A stretch of 64,000 bases of DNA from Bacillota bacterium (GTDB lineage Bacteria > Bacillota > Clostridia > Christensenellales > Aristaeellaceae): NCBI GenBank assembly GCA_023436585.1, contig JAEZIN010000013.1, positions 62,001-126,000 of the forward strand, read 5' to 3'. Made by a program: the position numbers and the translations under genes. This document shows positions 23,723 through 31,722 of this stretch, piece after piece (the stretch's first letter is position 1; every line of letters begins with the position of its first letter). The notes below the pieces were generated by a model, which had not been told where the DNA came from, did no database searches, and worked only from the letters and a program-made list of their open reading frames with translations.

Positions 23723-23751
23723 ATTATAGATTCATTCGTATGGGGGAACAA
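23723..23751 (-). promoter_or_regulatory. Promoter of the sugar-binding-protein operon
   Basis: On the minus strand TTGTTC, 17-bp spacer, TATAAT, about 50 bp before the binding-protein ATG. The AraC-type response regulator encoded upstream is the likely activator. Confidence 0.6.
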
Positions 23752-23762
23752 CCTATCAAATC

Positions 23763-25574
23763 TTAGTATCCTTGCGTTTTGTTCTGTTCATTGCTTTTTA
23801 CGCGCATGCGGACGCGCACCGTGCACCCGCCGCCGTCCTCACTTTGGATGGAAAGGCCGTAGCCATCGCCGAACATGAGCGCAATGCGCTTGTTGGTGTT
23901 GTATAGGCCGATGGATTCGCCCTCCACCATCAAAACACGCTCGGCCCGCTCCCGCGTCATGCCCACACCGTTGTCCATCACCTCACACAGCACGTCGTCC
24001 CCCTCAATCCAGGCACGGATCAAAATCCGGCCGCCCTGCTTGCGGTCGCCGAACCCGTGGAGGATGCTGTTTTCCAGCAATGGCTGCATGAACAGCTTGG
24101 GCAGCTCGCAAGGAAGGCACTCCTCCTCGATGTCCCATTCCACTGTAAAGAGGCCTTCAAAGCGTGCTTCCATGAGCGTCAGGTACTGCCTGAGCCATGC
24201 GATGTCATCGGAAAACCGCGTGCGGTCCTGGCGGTTGTCGCAGGTGTAGCGCAGCATACGGGACAGGGATACGATCAAAGCGCTGGCCTTTTTCGTATTG
24301 CCGCGGAGCGCGACCCAGTTGATGACATTCAGGGTGTTATACAAAAAGTGCGGGTTGAACTGCATCATCAATGTTTGAAGCCTGGCCTCCTGCTCGCTTA
24401 AACGCACCTTGAAGTTTTCATCGATCAGCCGCCGCAGCGTAGCGCTCATGCCGTTGAAATTCTGCACAAGGTACGTGAATTCGTCCTGGCGGTTGTCGGT
24501 GATTTGGGTGGCGAAGTTGCCGGCCTTCAGCGAATCAACACCCTGGTTGACGCGCTTGATCCGCTTGGAGACCATGGAGATGGCCAGCAGTGTCGCCAAT
24601 ACCGAGGCCAGCACCTGCACGAAGACGACGCCGATGAACGTGGCGTTCAGCCCCTTGGTCAGCCCGTCGGCCAGCGTATCCACAGAGAAGACGGCAAGGC
24701 TCATCCAACCGGGCTGCGAAAGCCTGTCGTAGCAAATGATGGCCTGCTCCCGCCCCTTGATGTTCACCTTCAGCATGCCTGAGCCGCTTTCCCTTATTTG
24801 AGCCCACCATTCGGGGCGCATGACGAAGCTGGCATAGTCGCCGCCGGATAGGAGTACCTCGCCGCTTTGATCCATCAGGTAATACTCCGCGTCCGAAAGG
24901 TTGGCGATGCTCTTTTGAAGCCGCTCTGTAAAGAAGTCATCGGAAAACAGCACACGGATCACGGCGCGCTCATAATCCTTGGGCAGCGGTTTGCCTATGC
25001 CCGAAATGTCCACATAGACCAGGTTCAAAAGCCGCGCGCAGGACAGATATGTGCGGCTTAACTGGAACGGGGCCATCTCCTGCCTGTTCAGCCACACGAT
25101 GCCGCCGTCCCGCTGCGCGATGCGCTTGTAGGGATCGCTCTCAAAAAAGCCCTTGTACTGGGCCACCCTGGTGTTCATGGCGTAGGTGTACGGGCGGGTG
25201 ATGATATCCACCTGCTGAACGCAGTTCAAGCTGCCAAAATACTTCATCAGCACCTTGTGGATGGACTTTTCGGCGGTGGGCTGATCCACCACGTCGCCAA
25301 AGTTGGCCTCGCTGAAAATCTCGTACAGGTCGGCATCCACCAGTATGTTCATCGTCGCCTCGCGAACGGTGGTCAGCTGCTGGTTGATAAGCTCATTGTT
25401 GACGCGCACAAGCTGGTAAATATCCCTTTGCGTCGTATCCACCAGGGTAGCCTTGCTGCTTTCAAAAAAGTGGGCGACGAGAAAGCATTGCGGCGCGAGG
25501 GACAGGAGGATGATGCAGAGGAATATCTTGTGCTTGATGCTGAGCCTTCGCAAAACGGTCCGCACTTTGCCCAT
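23763..25574 (-). CDS. Sensor histidine kinase, YesM/LytS type
   Basis: A 603-residue membrane kinase. Transmembrane segments flank an extracellular sensor: about residues 16-36 (IFLCIILLSLAPQCFLVAHF) and about 295-320 (FIGVVFVQVLASVLATLLAI). A HAMP domain follows, then the His_kinase segment with the phosphorylated His in MMQFNPHFLYNTLNVINWV, and a HATPase domain with LLENSILHGFGDR and EVMDNGVGMTRE. The ATG at 25574 lies 4 nt after the response-regulator stop, with GGGGAGG upstream. It is expected to sense extracellular sugar, perhaps through the binding protein encoded next, and to phosphorylate the partner regulator. Confidence 0.94.
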   Translation of the reverse strand: MGKVRTVLRRLSIKHKIFLCIILLSLAPQCFLVAHFFESSKATLVDTTQRDIYQLVRVNNELINQQLTTVREATMNILVDADLYEIFSEANFGDVVDQPTAEKSIHKVLMKYFGSLNCVQQVDIITRPYTYAMNTRVAQYKGFFESDPYKRIAQRDGGIVWLNRQEMAPFQLSRTYLSCARLLNLVYVDISGIGKPLPKDYERAVIRVLFSDDFFTERLQKSIANLSDAEYYLMDQSGEVLLSGGDYASFVMRPEWWAQIRESGSGMLKVNIKGREQAIICYDRLSQPGWMSLAVFSVDTLADGLTKGLNATFIGVVFVQVLASVLATLLAISMVSKRIKRVNQGVDSLKAGNFATQITDNRQDEFTYLVQNFNGMSATLRRLIDENFKVRLSEQEARLQTLMMQFNPHFLYNTLNVINWVALRGNTKKASALIVSLSRMLRYTCDNRQDRTRFSDDIAWLRQYLTLMEARFEGLFTVEWDIEEECLPCELPKLFMQPLLENSILHGFGDRKQGGRILIRAWIEGDDVLCEVMDNGVGMTRERAERVLMVEGESIGLYNTNKRIALMFGDGYGLSIQSEDGGGCTVRVRMRVKSNEQNKTQGY

Positions 25575-25578
25575 AGCT

Positions 25579-27108
25579 TTACCTCCCCCGCTTGCGGTAC
25601 TGGTCGGGCGACATACCGAACTGCTTCTTGAAAGCCTTGGTAAAGTAGGCCGCGCTGGGATAGCCCACCCGCTGGCCCACCTGCGCCGCATAGATGCTGC
25701 TTTCCTTTAAAAGCCTTGCGGCTTCCTTCATGCGAAGCTCGGTTACATAATCGGAAAAGGTGGAGCCCACGCGCTGCTTGAACAGCATCGAAAAATACGT
25801 CGGGTGATAGTGGAAGCGCTCCGCCACATCCGAAAGCGAAAGGTCCTGGCCGAAGTTTTTTATAAGATAGGCCAGCACCTGGGCGAAGACCTCTTCATGC
25901 TGGTTCTTGCGGCTTGACTCTATCGCGTCCGCGATCATAAAAAGCGTGCGCCGGACTTCATTTAAAACATCCTGCATGCTGCGGCTTTCCAGCACCGTCT
26001 TGTCAATAGAGGACAATATCACATCCTTTTCCGGCTGGGAAAGCGGATAGGTCAGGCTGCTCAAAAGGAAGATAAAGGTGTACATGATCAGCTCTTTGAT
26101 CTTGCTGGGGTAGGCGCCGGGCACGCACAGCCGCTCCAGCTTTTCCTGCATCAAGGCGCAGGCCTGCTCTGCGTTTCCGCCGCACAGGCTGGCATCCAGG
26201 CTTTTGATGGACATATCCAGGCGCATGGTGGAAAAGGGGTCCAGCACCTGATCCGGCCCCGAAACGAATAAAAATGTATCCTTATCAAAAAAGCGCTGCA
26301 TGCAGGCGCCCCTGGCCCGGGTGTAGGCATCCTCCAGACGGCTGAAAAAATCCTCAGGATAGGGGCACACGCCGATGGTGATGTTTTTTGCGGCTGTACC
26401 GCTCAACTCATGCGCTTTTCGCGCCGCCTCCGTCACAGAAGAGAGCGCGTCCCGTTCGCAGGCCAGCACGCCGATGAGCGATTCAGGCTCCACGGGCGAG
26501 CGGAAGACCACAGCGTTGCCCAATTGCTTGAGGGTTTGCCTGATCCAGTACTGTACCGTTTCGCGGGATTCCGTGTCCGGCCATGCCTCCTGCGGCTGAA
26601 TATATACGATTGCCCCGGATTCATGCGCGTTAAAAAGCGCACGGGTGGCGCTGTGATCGCCGGCGTTCAGCTCGCCCGTAACGAACAAAAACATTTGGTT
26701 TTCGATCAATGTGCCGTTCCTGTCCAGGGCGCGGACATTCTCGAGCCGGTTTTCCATCCGGTCCAGGCACTGGCGCAGCTCCTGGGCATCCACCGGCTTC
26801 AGTAAATAATCGTCCGCACCAAGGGCAATGCCGCGCTTGGCGTAGTCAAACACGCCGAATGCGCTGAGAATGGCGATACGCGTGTGCTCCCGCTTCGCCT
26901 TGGCCCGCTCCAGAAAAGTCAGGCCGTCCACCTGCGGCATGCGTATGTCGGTAAGCACCAGGTCAAATTCCATAACATCCATCATGGAAAGGGCCACCGC
27001 GCCGTTTTCGGCTTCAAACACCAGGTACTCGGGCTTTAAAATGCGCAGCAAACCCACCAGGCCAGCCCGGTGCCCGGCCTCGTCATCCACGATCAGCAGC
27101 CTGTACAA
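25579..27108 (-). CDS. AraC-type response regulator, YesN family
   Basis: A 509-residue two-component regulator. The receiver domain (1-120) has the acidic pocket VDDE and the phosphoacceptor Asp54 in LVLTDIRMP, with Lys in DDYLLKPVDA. A long middle region (about 130-400) separates it from the C-terminal AraC double helix-turn-helix (about 405-505): LSLSDVAERFHYHPTYFSML, then EAARLLKESS and VGYPSAAYFTKAFKKQFGMS. The start is a TTG at 27108. It is immediately upstream of its kinase and likely activates the sugar transport and GH172/GH32 operon. It is divergent from the nickel transporter operon. Confidence 0.94.
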   Translation of the reverse strand: MYRLLIVDDEAGHRAGLVGLLRILKPEYLVFEAENGAVALSMMDVMEFDLVLTDIRMPQVDGLTFLERAKAKREHTRIAILSAFGVFDYAKRGIALGADDYLLKPVDAQELRQCLDRMENRLENVRALDRNGTLIENQMFLFVTGELNAGDHSATRALFNAHESGAIVYIQPQEAWPDTESRETVQYWIRQTLKQLGNAVVFRSPVEPESLIGVLACERDALSSVTEAARKAHELSGTAAKNITIGVCPYPEDFFSRLEDAYTRARGACMQRFFDKDTFLFVSGPDQVLDPFSTMRLDMSIKSLDASLCGGNAEQACALMQEKLERLCVPGAYPSKIKELIMYTFIFLLSSLTYPLSQPEKDVILSSIDKTVLESRSMQDVLNEVRRTLFMIADAIESSRKNQHEEVFAQVLAYLIKNFGQDLSLSDVAERFHYHPTYFSMLFKQRVGSTFSDYVTELRMKEAARLLKESSIYAAQVGQRVGYPSAAYFTKAFKKQFGMSPDQYRKRGR

Positions 27109-27220
27109 TCAAGCACCACACCTTCCAGGCAGTATTCCATACACGAATCCCTTTAGGTGTGTACTATATCACACGCAAACCGGCCGGCGCAATACGGCAT
27201 GGATGTACAAGGGCGGCATC

Positions 27221-27249
27221 TTGACAAAAGTTACTTTTTCATCCATAAT
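27221..27249 (+). promoter_or_regulatory. Promoter of the nickel transport / lar operon
   Basis: TTGACA, 17-bp spacer, CATAAT. The expected leader of about 115 bases contains small hairpins (GATACC/GGTATC and CGCTC/GAGCG). No NiCo or cobalamin riboswitch signature was recognised in it. Confidence 0.7.
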
Positions 27250-27367
27250 GGCAGCGCTGGAAAAATGCAGCGGCACTGATACCATGAAGGTATCGAGCGC
27301 TCGAGAACGAGCGGCGGTATTTTCATGTTTTTTTGTATGTAAAGAGATGGAAAGCTTGGTGACATCC

Positions 27368-28402
27368 ATGCATATGGCGGATGCCTTGGTATCCCCTGCT
27401 GTCGGCGGCGCGATGATGGCGGCAAGCGGTGCTTTTATCGCCTGCTCTGTTTGGAAAGACCGGAAGAATAATTTGCTGGATGAGAAGAAGGTTCCCGTCA
27501 TGGGGGTCATGAGTGCGTTCGTATTTGCCGCGCAAATGATCAACTTCACCATTCCGGGCACAGGCTCCAGCGGGCATATCGGCGGCGGCATACTCCTGGC
27601 AGCCCTTTTAGGCGGCGGGCCGGCGCTATTGTGCATCACGGCGGTGCTGATCATACAGTGCCTGCTTTTCGCCGACGGCGGCATCCTGGCCCTTGGCTGC
27701 AACATTTTCAATATGGGCGTAATCCCCTGCCTTGTGGCGTACCCTCTTTTGTACAAGCCGCTTGTCAAAAAGGGCATGTCCGCAAGGAATATTGCCATCG
27801 CTTCCGTATTGACCGCAGTCATAGGCCTGCAGCTTGGCGCGTTCGCCGTCGTACTGGAGACAATAGCATCAGGCATTACGCATCTGCCCTTCAGCACATT
27901 TGTTTTGTTCATGCAGCCGATCCACCTGGCCATCGGCCTGGGAGAAGGCCTGGTGACAGCAGCCGTACTCGCCTATGTAGCAAAGGCAAGGCCGGAACTG
28001 ATGGAAAGCGCGCAGAATGCAAGGCCGCTTGACAGGCAGGTTTCCCTGAAAAAGGTGCTGGCCATATTGGCGGTCCTGGTGGTGTTGGTTGGCGGCCTTT
28101 CGCTGTTTGCATCCGCCTATCCTGACGGGCTGGAATGGTCCATCGACGGCGTGCTGAAGCAGTCCGATGTCACAGCTGATGAGGACACCGGCGAGGTGCG
28201 CGGGATCACCGCCAGCGGCCCCGCTTATGAAACCACCGCCGGCATACAGGAAGCGACAGCCATTATGCCCGACTACGCCTTCAAGGATTCCCAAAGCCCG
28301 GCAGGCACCAGCGTGGCTGGCATACTGGGCAGCGTCGTTACGCTGTTACTGGCGGGAAGCGTAGGCTTACTCATCGCAAAGGCAAAACGGAAAACAGCCT
28401 AA
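27368..28402 (+). CDS. Energy-coupling factor transporter S component, CbiM/NikM fused to CbiN/NikN-like domain
   Basis: A 344-residue membrane protein that binds and moves Ni2+ or Co2+. The N-terminus MHMADALVSPAVGG has the metal-coordinating Met1-His2 start of CbiM/NikM, followed by the conserved GTGSSGHIGGGIL motif. Six to seven helices follow up to about residue 205. The C-terminal third carries another helix and the PDGLE motif (SAYPDGLEWSI), then a last transmembrane helix near the end (VAGILGSVVTLLLAGSVGLL), as in fused NikMN or LarMN. The start at 27368 is preferred because it restores MH at the N-terminus and has GGTGA upstream. The operon goes on to lar genes, which makes nickel the likely ion. 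Confidence 0.92.
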   Translation: MHMADALVSPAVGGAMMAASGAFIACSVWKDRKNNLLDEKKVPVMGVMSAFVFAAQMINFTIPGTGSSGHIGGGILLAALLGGGPALLCITAVLIIQCLLFADGGILALGCNIFNMGVIPCLVAYPLLYKPLVKKGMSARNIAIASVLTAVIGLQLGAFAVVLETIASGITHLPFSTFVLFMQPIHLAIGLGEGLVTAAVLAYVAKARPELMESAQNARPLDRQVSLKKVLAILAVLVVLVGGLSLFASAYPDGLEWSIDGVLKQSDVTADEDTGEVRGITASGPAYETTAGIQEATAIMPDYAFKDSQSPAGTSVAGILGSVVTLLLAGSVGLLIAKAKRKTA

Positions 28403-28462
28403 GGCGCAATAAGCGACCGCCTCCATGGATCGCATGGGGACGGCCATTGTATAGCGGGGGAT

Positions 28463-29263
28463 ATGATGCAAAAAGCGGCCGGCGCGATTGATGAGATGCT
28501 TGCACTGGATGAGCTTGCCTCTGGCCATACATCAGTGCACAGGCTTCATCCCCTATCGAAGCTCCTGGTCACGGTCCTGTACGTTGTAACGGTGATATCG
28601 GTGAACCGCCTGGATTTCGTGACGCTGAGCATTTTCTTCTTTTACCCCACCGTGCTGACCGCCGCGGGAGGGATCCCCTTTCGGGCCATAGCCAAAAGAC
28701 TGCTGGCGGCGCTGCCGTTTGTTTTGTTCATGGGCCTGTCCAATATCCTCTTTGAGACCGAAGCCTACACCGTGGTACTTGGTCTTGCTGTATCCCGTGG
28801 GCTTGTATCCTTTATCGTCCTCACCGAGAAAACAGTCTTGACAGTCAGCGCGGTGCTCCTTTTAATGGCCACCACCAAGGCGCCGCAAATCTTCGCTTGC
28901 TTGCGAGGGCTCGGCCTACCCAAGATTTTGACCATCCTGCTCATGCTGAGCCTCCGGTACTTATCCGTACTTTTGGGGGAAGCGGACCGTATGATGCGCG
29001 CCTACCGCTTAAGGTCCTATAAAGCCAAGGGCATTCAAATGCGGGACATGGGTTCTTTCGCCGGCCAGCTTCTTTTGCGAAGCTTTGACAGGGCGGAGCA
29101 CATCTACAAAGCCATGAAGCTTCGCGGCTTCTCGGGCGATTTCCCCTTGGGCGCGGATATAAAAATGAACGCGGCAAGCTTCCTTTATTTGCTGGCAGCG
29201 GCCGCGTCCATCGTATTCTTTCGCTTTGTTTCTATCATGGACATAACGGCCCTGTTTGGCTGA
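28463..29263 (+). CDS. Energy-coupling factor transporter T component (CbiQ/NikQ type)
   Basis: A 266-residue transmembrane coupling protein that links the metal-binding component to the ATPase. Typical features are the early HPLSKLLVTVLYVVTVISVN segment and several helices. The two ATPase-coupling helices carry Ala-Arg-Gly-like signatures: ADRMMRAYRLRSYKAKGIQM and DRAEHIYKAMKLRGFSGDF. GCGGGGGAT precedes the tandem ATGATG; the second ATG at 28466 has better spacing. The gene lies 60 bp after the M/N component and 15 bp before the ATPase gene. Confidence 0.92.
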   Translation: MMQKAAGAIDEMLALDELASGHTSVHRLHPLSKLLVTVLYVVTVISVNRLDFVTLSIFFFYPTVLTAAGGIPFRAIAKRLLAALPFVLFMGLSNILFETEAYTVVLGLAVSRGLVSFIVLTEKTVLTVSAVLLLMATTKAPQIFACLRGLGLPKILTILLMLSLRYLSVLLGEADRMMRAYRLRSYKAKGIQMRDMGSFAGQLLLRSFDRAEHIYKAMKLRGFSGDFPLGADIKMNAASFLYLLAAAASIVFFRFVSIMDITALFG

Positions 29264-29278
29264 TGGAGAGCGGAAAGC

Positions 29279-29974
29279 ATGATTGTTGCCTCAAACGTTT
29301 CCTTTGCCTACCCCAACCATGTGCACGCGCTGCGGGAGCTTTCCTTCCGCCTGGAGGACGGCAAAAAATACGCGCTGGTCGGCGCCAACGGCGCCGGCAA
29401 ATCCACCCTTTTGTCGATTCTCTGCGGGCTGGAAATGCCGCAAAGCGGATCGGTGGCCGTGGATGGCACCCCACTTGACAAGGAGCATGTACACCATATC
29501 CGGGAAAACGTCGCCATGGTCTTTCAAAATCCAGACGATCAGCTCTTCATGCCGACCGTGTATGAGGACATCGCCTTTGGCCTTCGCAACCGGGGTATCC
29601 CGGAGGAGCAGGTCAAAGCGAGGGTTAATGAGGTCATGGAACGCATGGAAATTGCCCATTTGCGGGACCGCCCGCCCTACAGGCTGTCGGGTGGAGAAAA
29701 GCGCAGCGCCGCCATATCCACGGTGCTTATCATGCAGCCGCATATGATCCTCATGGATGAGCCGACGGCGTTTCTGGACCCCAGGGCCAGGCGGAATTTC
29801 ATCCGCCTGATGCACAGCCTGCAAATAGGCATGCTGGTAGCGACCCATGACCTGGACCTGGCCAGGAATGACATGGACGGCGTACTCATCATGCGGGAGG
29901 GCAGCATCTTTGCTCAAGGCCCAGCCTCCCTTTTGGAGGACGAGCAGCTTTTGAAAGAATCCTTCCTGCTCTGA
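29279..29974 (+). CDS. Energy-coupling factor transporter ATPase (CbiO/NikO type)
   Basis: A 231-residue ABC ATPase that drives the metal transporter. Motifs in order: Walker A GANGAGKST (residues about 36-44), Q-loop MVFQNPDDQLF (the FQNPDDQ form typical of CbiO), signature RLSGGEKRSAAIS, Walker B MILMDEPTAFLD, and H-loop VATHDLDLA. It has a full-length single ATPase domain. It is followed 61 bp later by larB, and no terminator separates them, so transporter and cofactor synthesis genes appear to be co-transcribed. Confidence 0.95.
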   Translation: MIVASNVSFAYPNHVHALRELSFRLEDGKKYALVGANGAGKSTLLSILCGLEMPQSGSVAVDGTPLDKEHVHHIRENVAMVFQNPDDQLFMPTVYEDIAFGLRNRGIPEEQVKARVNEVMERMEIAHLRDRPPYRLSGGEKRSAAISTVLIMQPHMILMDEPTAFLDPRARRNFIRLMHSLQIGMLVATHDLDLARNDMDGVLIMREGSIFAQGPASLLEDEQLLKESFLL

Positions 29975-30035
29975 GCCCGGCCGCTAACCCCAAATCACCC
30001 GCATTTTTATCAGAAAACACGTAAGGAGCCTTGCC

Positions 30036-30794
30036 ATGGAAAAACAAACGATCCTTCAATCCCTTTTTAAGGTGCAGCGCGGGGAGCTTTCTCCGGAGGA
30101 GATGCTGGCAAGGCTCAAGCTTCAGCCTTTTGAGGATTTGGGCTACGCGAAGGTGGACCACCACCGCGCCCTTCGCCAGGGGGCTGGCGAGGTAATCTAC
30201 GGGCAGAACAAAACGCCGGAGCAGATCGTGGGCATCGTCAAGAACCTGATGGGCAATGGAAGCGAAAACATACTGATTACACGTATGTCCCCGGAGGCGG
30301 CGGGCTATGCGCAGGAGCATATTCCGCTTACCTACGACCAGGTTTCCAGGATCGGCGTGGCCGCCAAGAAGGAGCAGGCTTTGGTGGGCTCCATCGTGGT
30401 TGCCTCCGGCGGGACAAGCGATATGCCAGTTTGCGAGGAGGCCGCCATCACCGCGGAAACCCTGGGGAACCATGTGACGCGGCTGTATGATGTGGGCGTA
30501 TCCGGGCTGCACAGGCTGCTTTCGCACATGGACAAGCTGGTAAAAGCCCGTGTCGTCATCGTGGTCGCCGGCATGGAAGGGGCTCTGCCCAGCGTTGTGG
30601 GCGGGCTGGTGGACTGCCCGGTGATCGCTGTGCCCACCAGCGTGGGCTACGGCGCAAGCTTCGGCGGGGTGGCCGCCCTTTTGTCCATGCTCAATTCCTG
30701 CGCCAGCGGCGTAAGCGTCGTCAACATCGACAACGGCTTTGGCGCCGGCTATCTGGCCAGCAGAATCAACCAAATGACGGGGATACAATCATAA
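30036..30794 (+). CDS. larB: LarB, nickel-pincer cofactor biosynthesis (NaAD carboxylase/hydrolase)
   Basis: First enzyme of nickel-pincer nucleotide synthesis: carboxylates the pyridinium ring of nicotinic acid adenine dinucleotide and releases AMP to give a dicarboxylated mononucleotide (known for the family). The 252-residue protein has a divergent N-terminal part (LARLKLQPFEDLGYAKVDHH, QGAGEVIYGQNKTPEQIVGI) and a C-terminal PurE-like domain with VVASGGTSDMPVCEEAAITA, VVIVVAGMEGALPSVVGGLV, PVIAVPTSVGYGASFGGVAA and a terminal VVNIDNGFGAGY. These match LarB throughout. Start ATG 30036 has AAGGAG upstream. It lies 42 bp before larE. Confidence 0.96.
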   Translation: MEKQTILQSLFKVQRGELSPEEMLARLKLQPFEDLGYAKVDHHRALRQGAGEVIYGQNKTPEQIVGIVKNLMGNGSENILITRMSPEAAGYAQEHIPLTYDQVSRIGVAAKKEQALVGSIVVASGGTSDMPVCEEAAITAETLGNHVTRLYDVGVSGLHRLLSHMDKLVKARVVIVVAGMEGALPSVVGGLVDCPVIAVPTSVGYGASFGGVAALLSMLNSCASGVSVVNIDNGFGAGYLASRINQMTGIQS

Positions 30795-30836
30795 AGCAAG
30801 CCGCAATTCTTATCGCGGCAGTACGGAGGATATTCT

Positions 30837-31643
30837 ATGGACGCTTATCAAAAAAAGGAAGAATTGATCCGGTATTTAAAGGAGCTGGGCAGCGTCGCGG
30901 TAGCCTTTTCCAGCGGGGTGGATTCCACCTTTTTGCTGAAAGTGGCGCATGACACCCTGGGGGACAACTTAATCGCGGTAACGGCCCGCTCCTGCTCGTT
31001 TCCCGAAAGGGAGCTGAAGGAGGCCCAGGCCTTTACGGCGCTGCATAATATCACCCATATCATCTGTGATTCCGAGGAGCTTTCCATCGAAGGCTTTTCC
31101 TGCAATCCCACAAACCGCTGTTACCTTTGCAAAACCGAGCTGTTTACAAAAATCAAGGATATCGCCGAAAAACACAACATCCGTTACGTTGCGGAAGGCT
31201 CCAACACGGACGACATGGGCGACTACAGGCCCGGGCTGCAGGCGGTTTCAGAGCTGGGCATCAAAAGCCCGCTGCGCCATGCGGGCCTTAGCAAGGCAGA
31301 CATCCGGCTTCTTTCCCGGGAGATGGACCTGCCCACCTGGAAAAAGCAATCCTTTGCCTGCCTTTCCTCCCGCTTTGTCTACGGGGAGGAGATCACCGAG
31401 AAAAAGCTCAAAATGGTGGACCTGGCCGAGCAATTGCTGCTGGACCTTGGATTCAGCCAGGTGCGCGTGCGGATTCATGGCAACCTTGCGCGCATCGAAA
31501 TCACCCCGCAGGAGTTTGATAAAATCATGGAGCCCGCCTGCCGGGATATAGTATACGGCAAATTGAAGGAGTACGGCTTCAGCTATGTTTCCCTGGACCT
31601 GAAGGGCTACCGCACGGGCAGCATGAACGAAACACTGGCCTGA
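30837..31643 (+). CDS. larE: LarE, ATP-dependent sacrificial sulfur transferase
   Basis: Second enzyme of the nickel-pincer pathway: activates the dicarboxylated nucleotide with ATP and inserts sulfur to form two thiocarboxylates. The 268-residue protein has the PP-loop SSGVDSTFLLK at residues 25-35, RCYLCKTELF, and the Cys175 region QSFACLSSRFVYG. Cys175 aligns with the cysteine that is sacrificed to dehydroalanine in Lactiplantibacillus LarE. No second and third cysteine cluster is seen nearby, so the sacrificial rather than the iron-sulfur-dependent variant seems likely (inference). The start has GGAGG with proper spacing. Confidence 0.95.
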   Translation: MDAYQKKEELIRYLKELGSVAVAFSSGVDSTFLLKVAHDTLGDNLIAVTARSCSFPERELKEAQAFTALHNITHIICDSEELSIEGFSCNPTNRCYLCKTELFTKIKDIAEKHNIRYVAEGSNTDDMGDYRPGLQAVSELGIKSPLRHAGLSKADIRLLSREMDLPTWKKQSFACLSSRFVYGEEITEKKLKMVDLAEQLLLDLGFSQVRVRIHGNLARIEITPQEFDKIMEPACRDIVYGKLKEYGFSYVSLDLKGYRTGSMNETLA

Positions 31644-31722
31644 GCAACATTTCACCCCCCGGGAACCCGGCGCGATGCAAACCCGGCAACCGCCTGCTAT
31701 ATAGATGCGTGGAGGAGTTCTG

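Noticed and set aside
27250..27367. NiCo or cobalamin riboswitch before the nickel operon
   Set aside because: The conserved sequence blocks that I know for these riboswitches are not visible; only small hairpins are.
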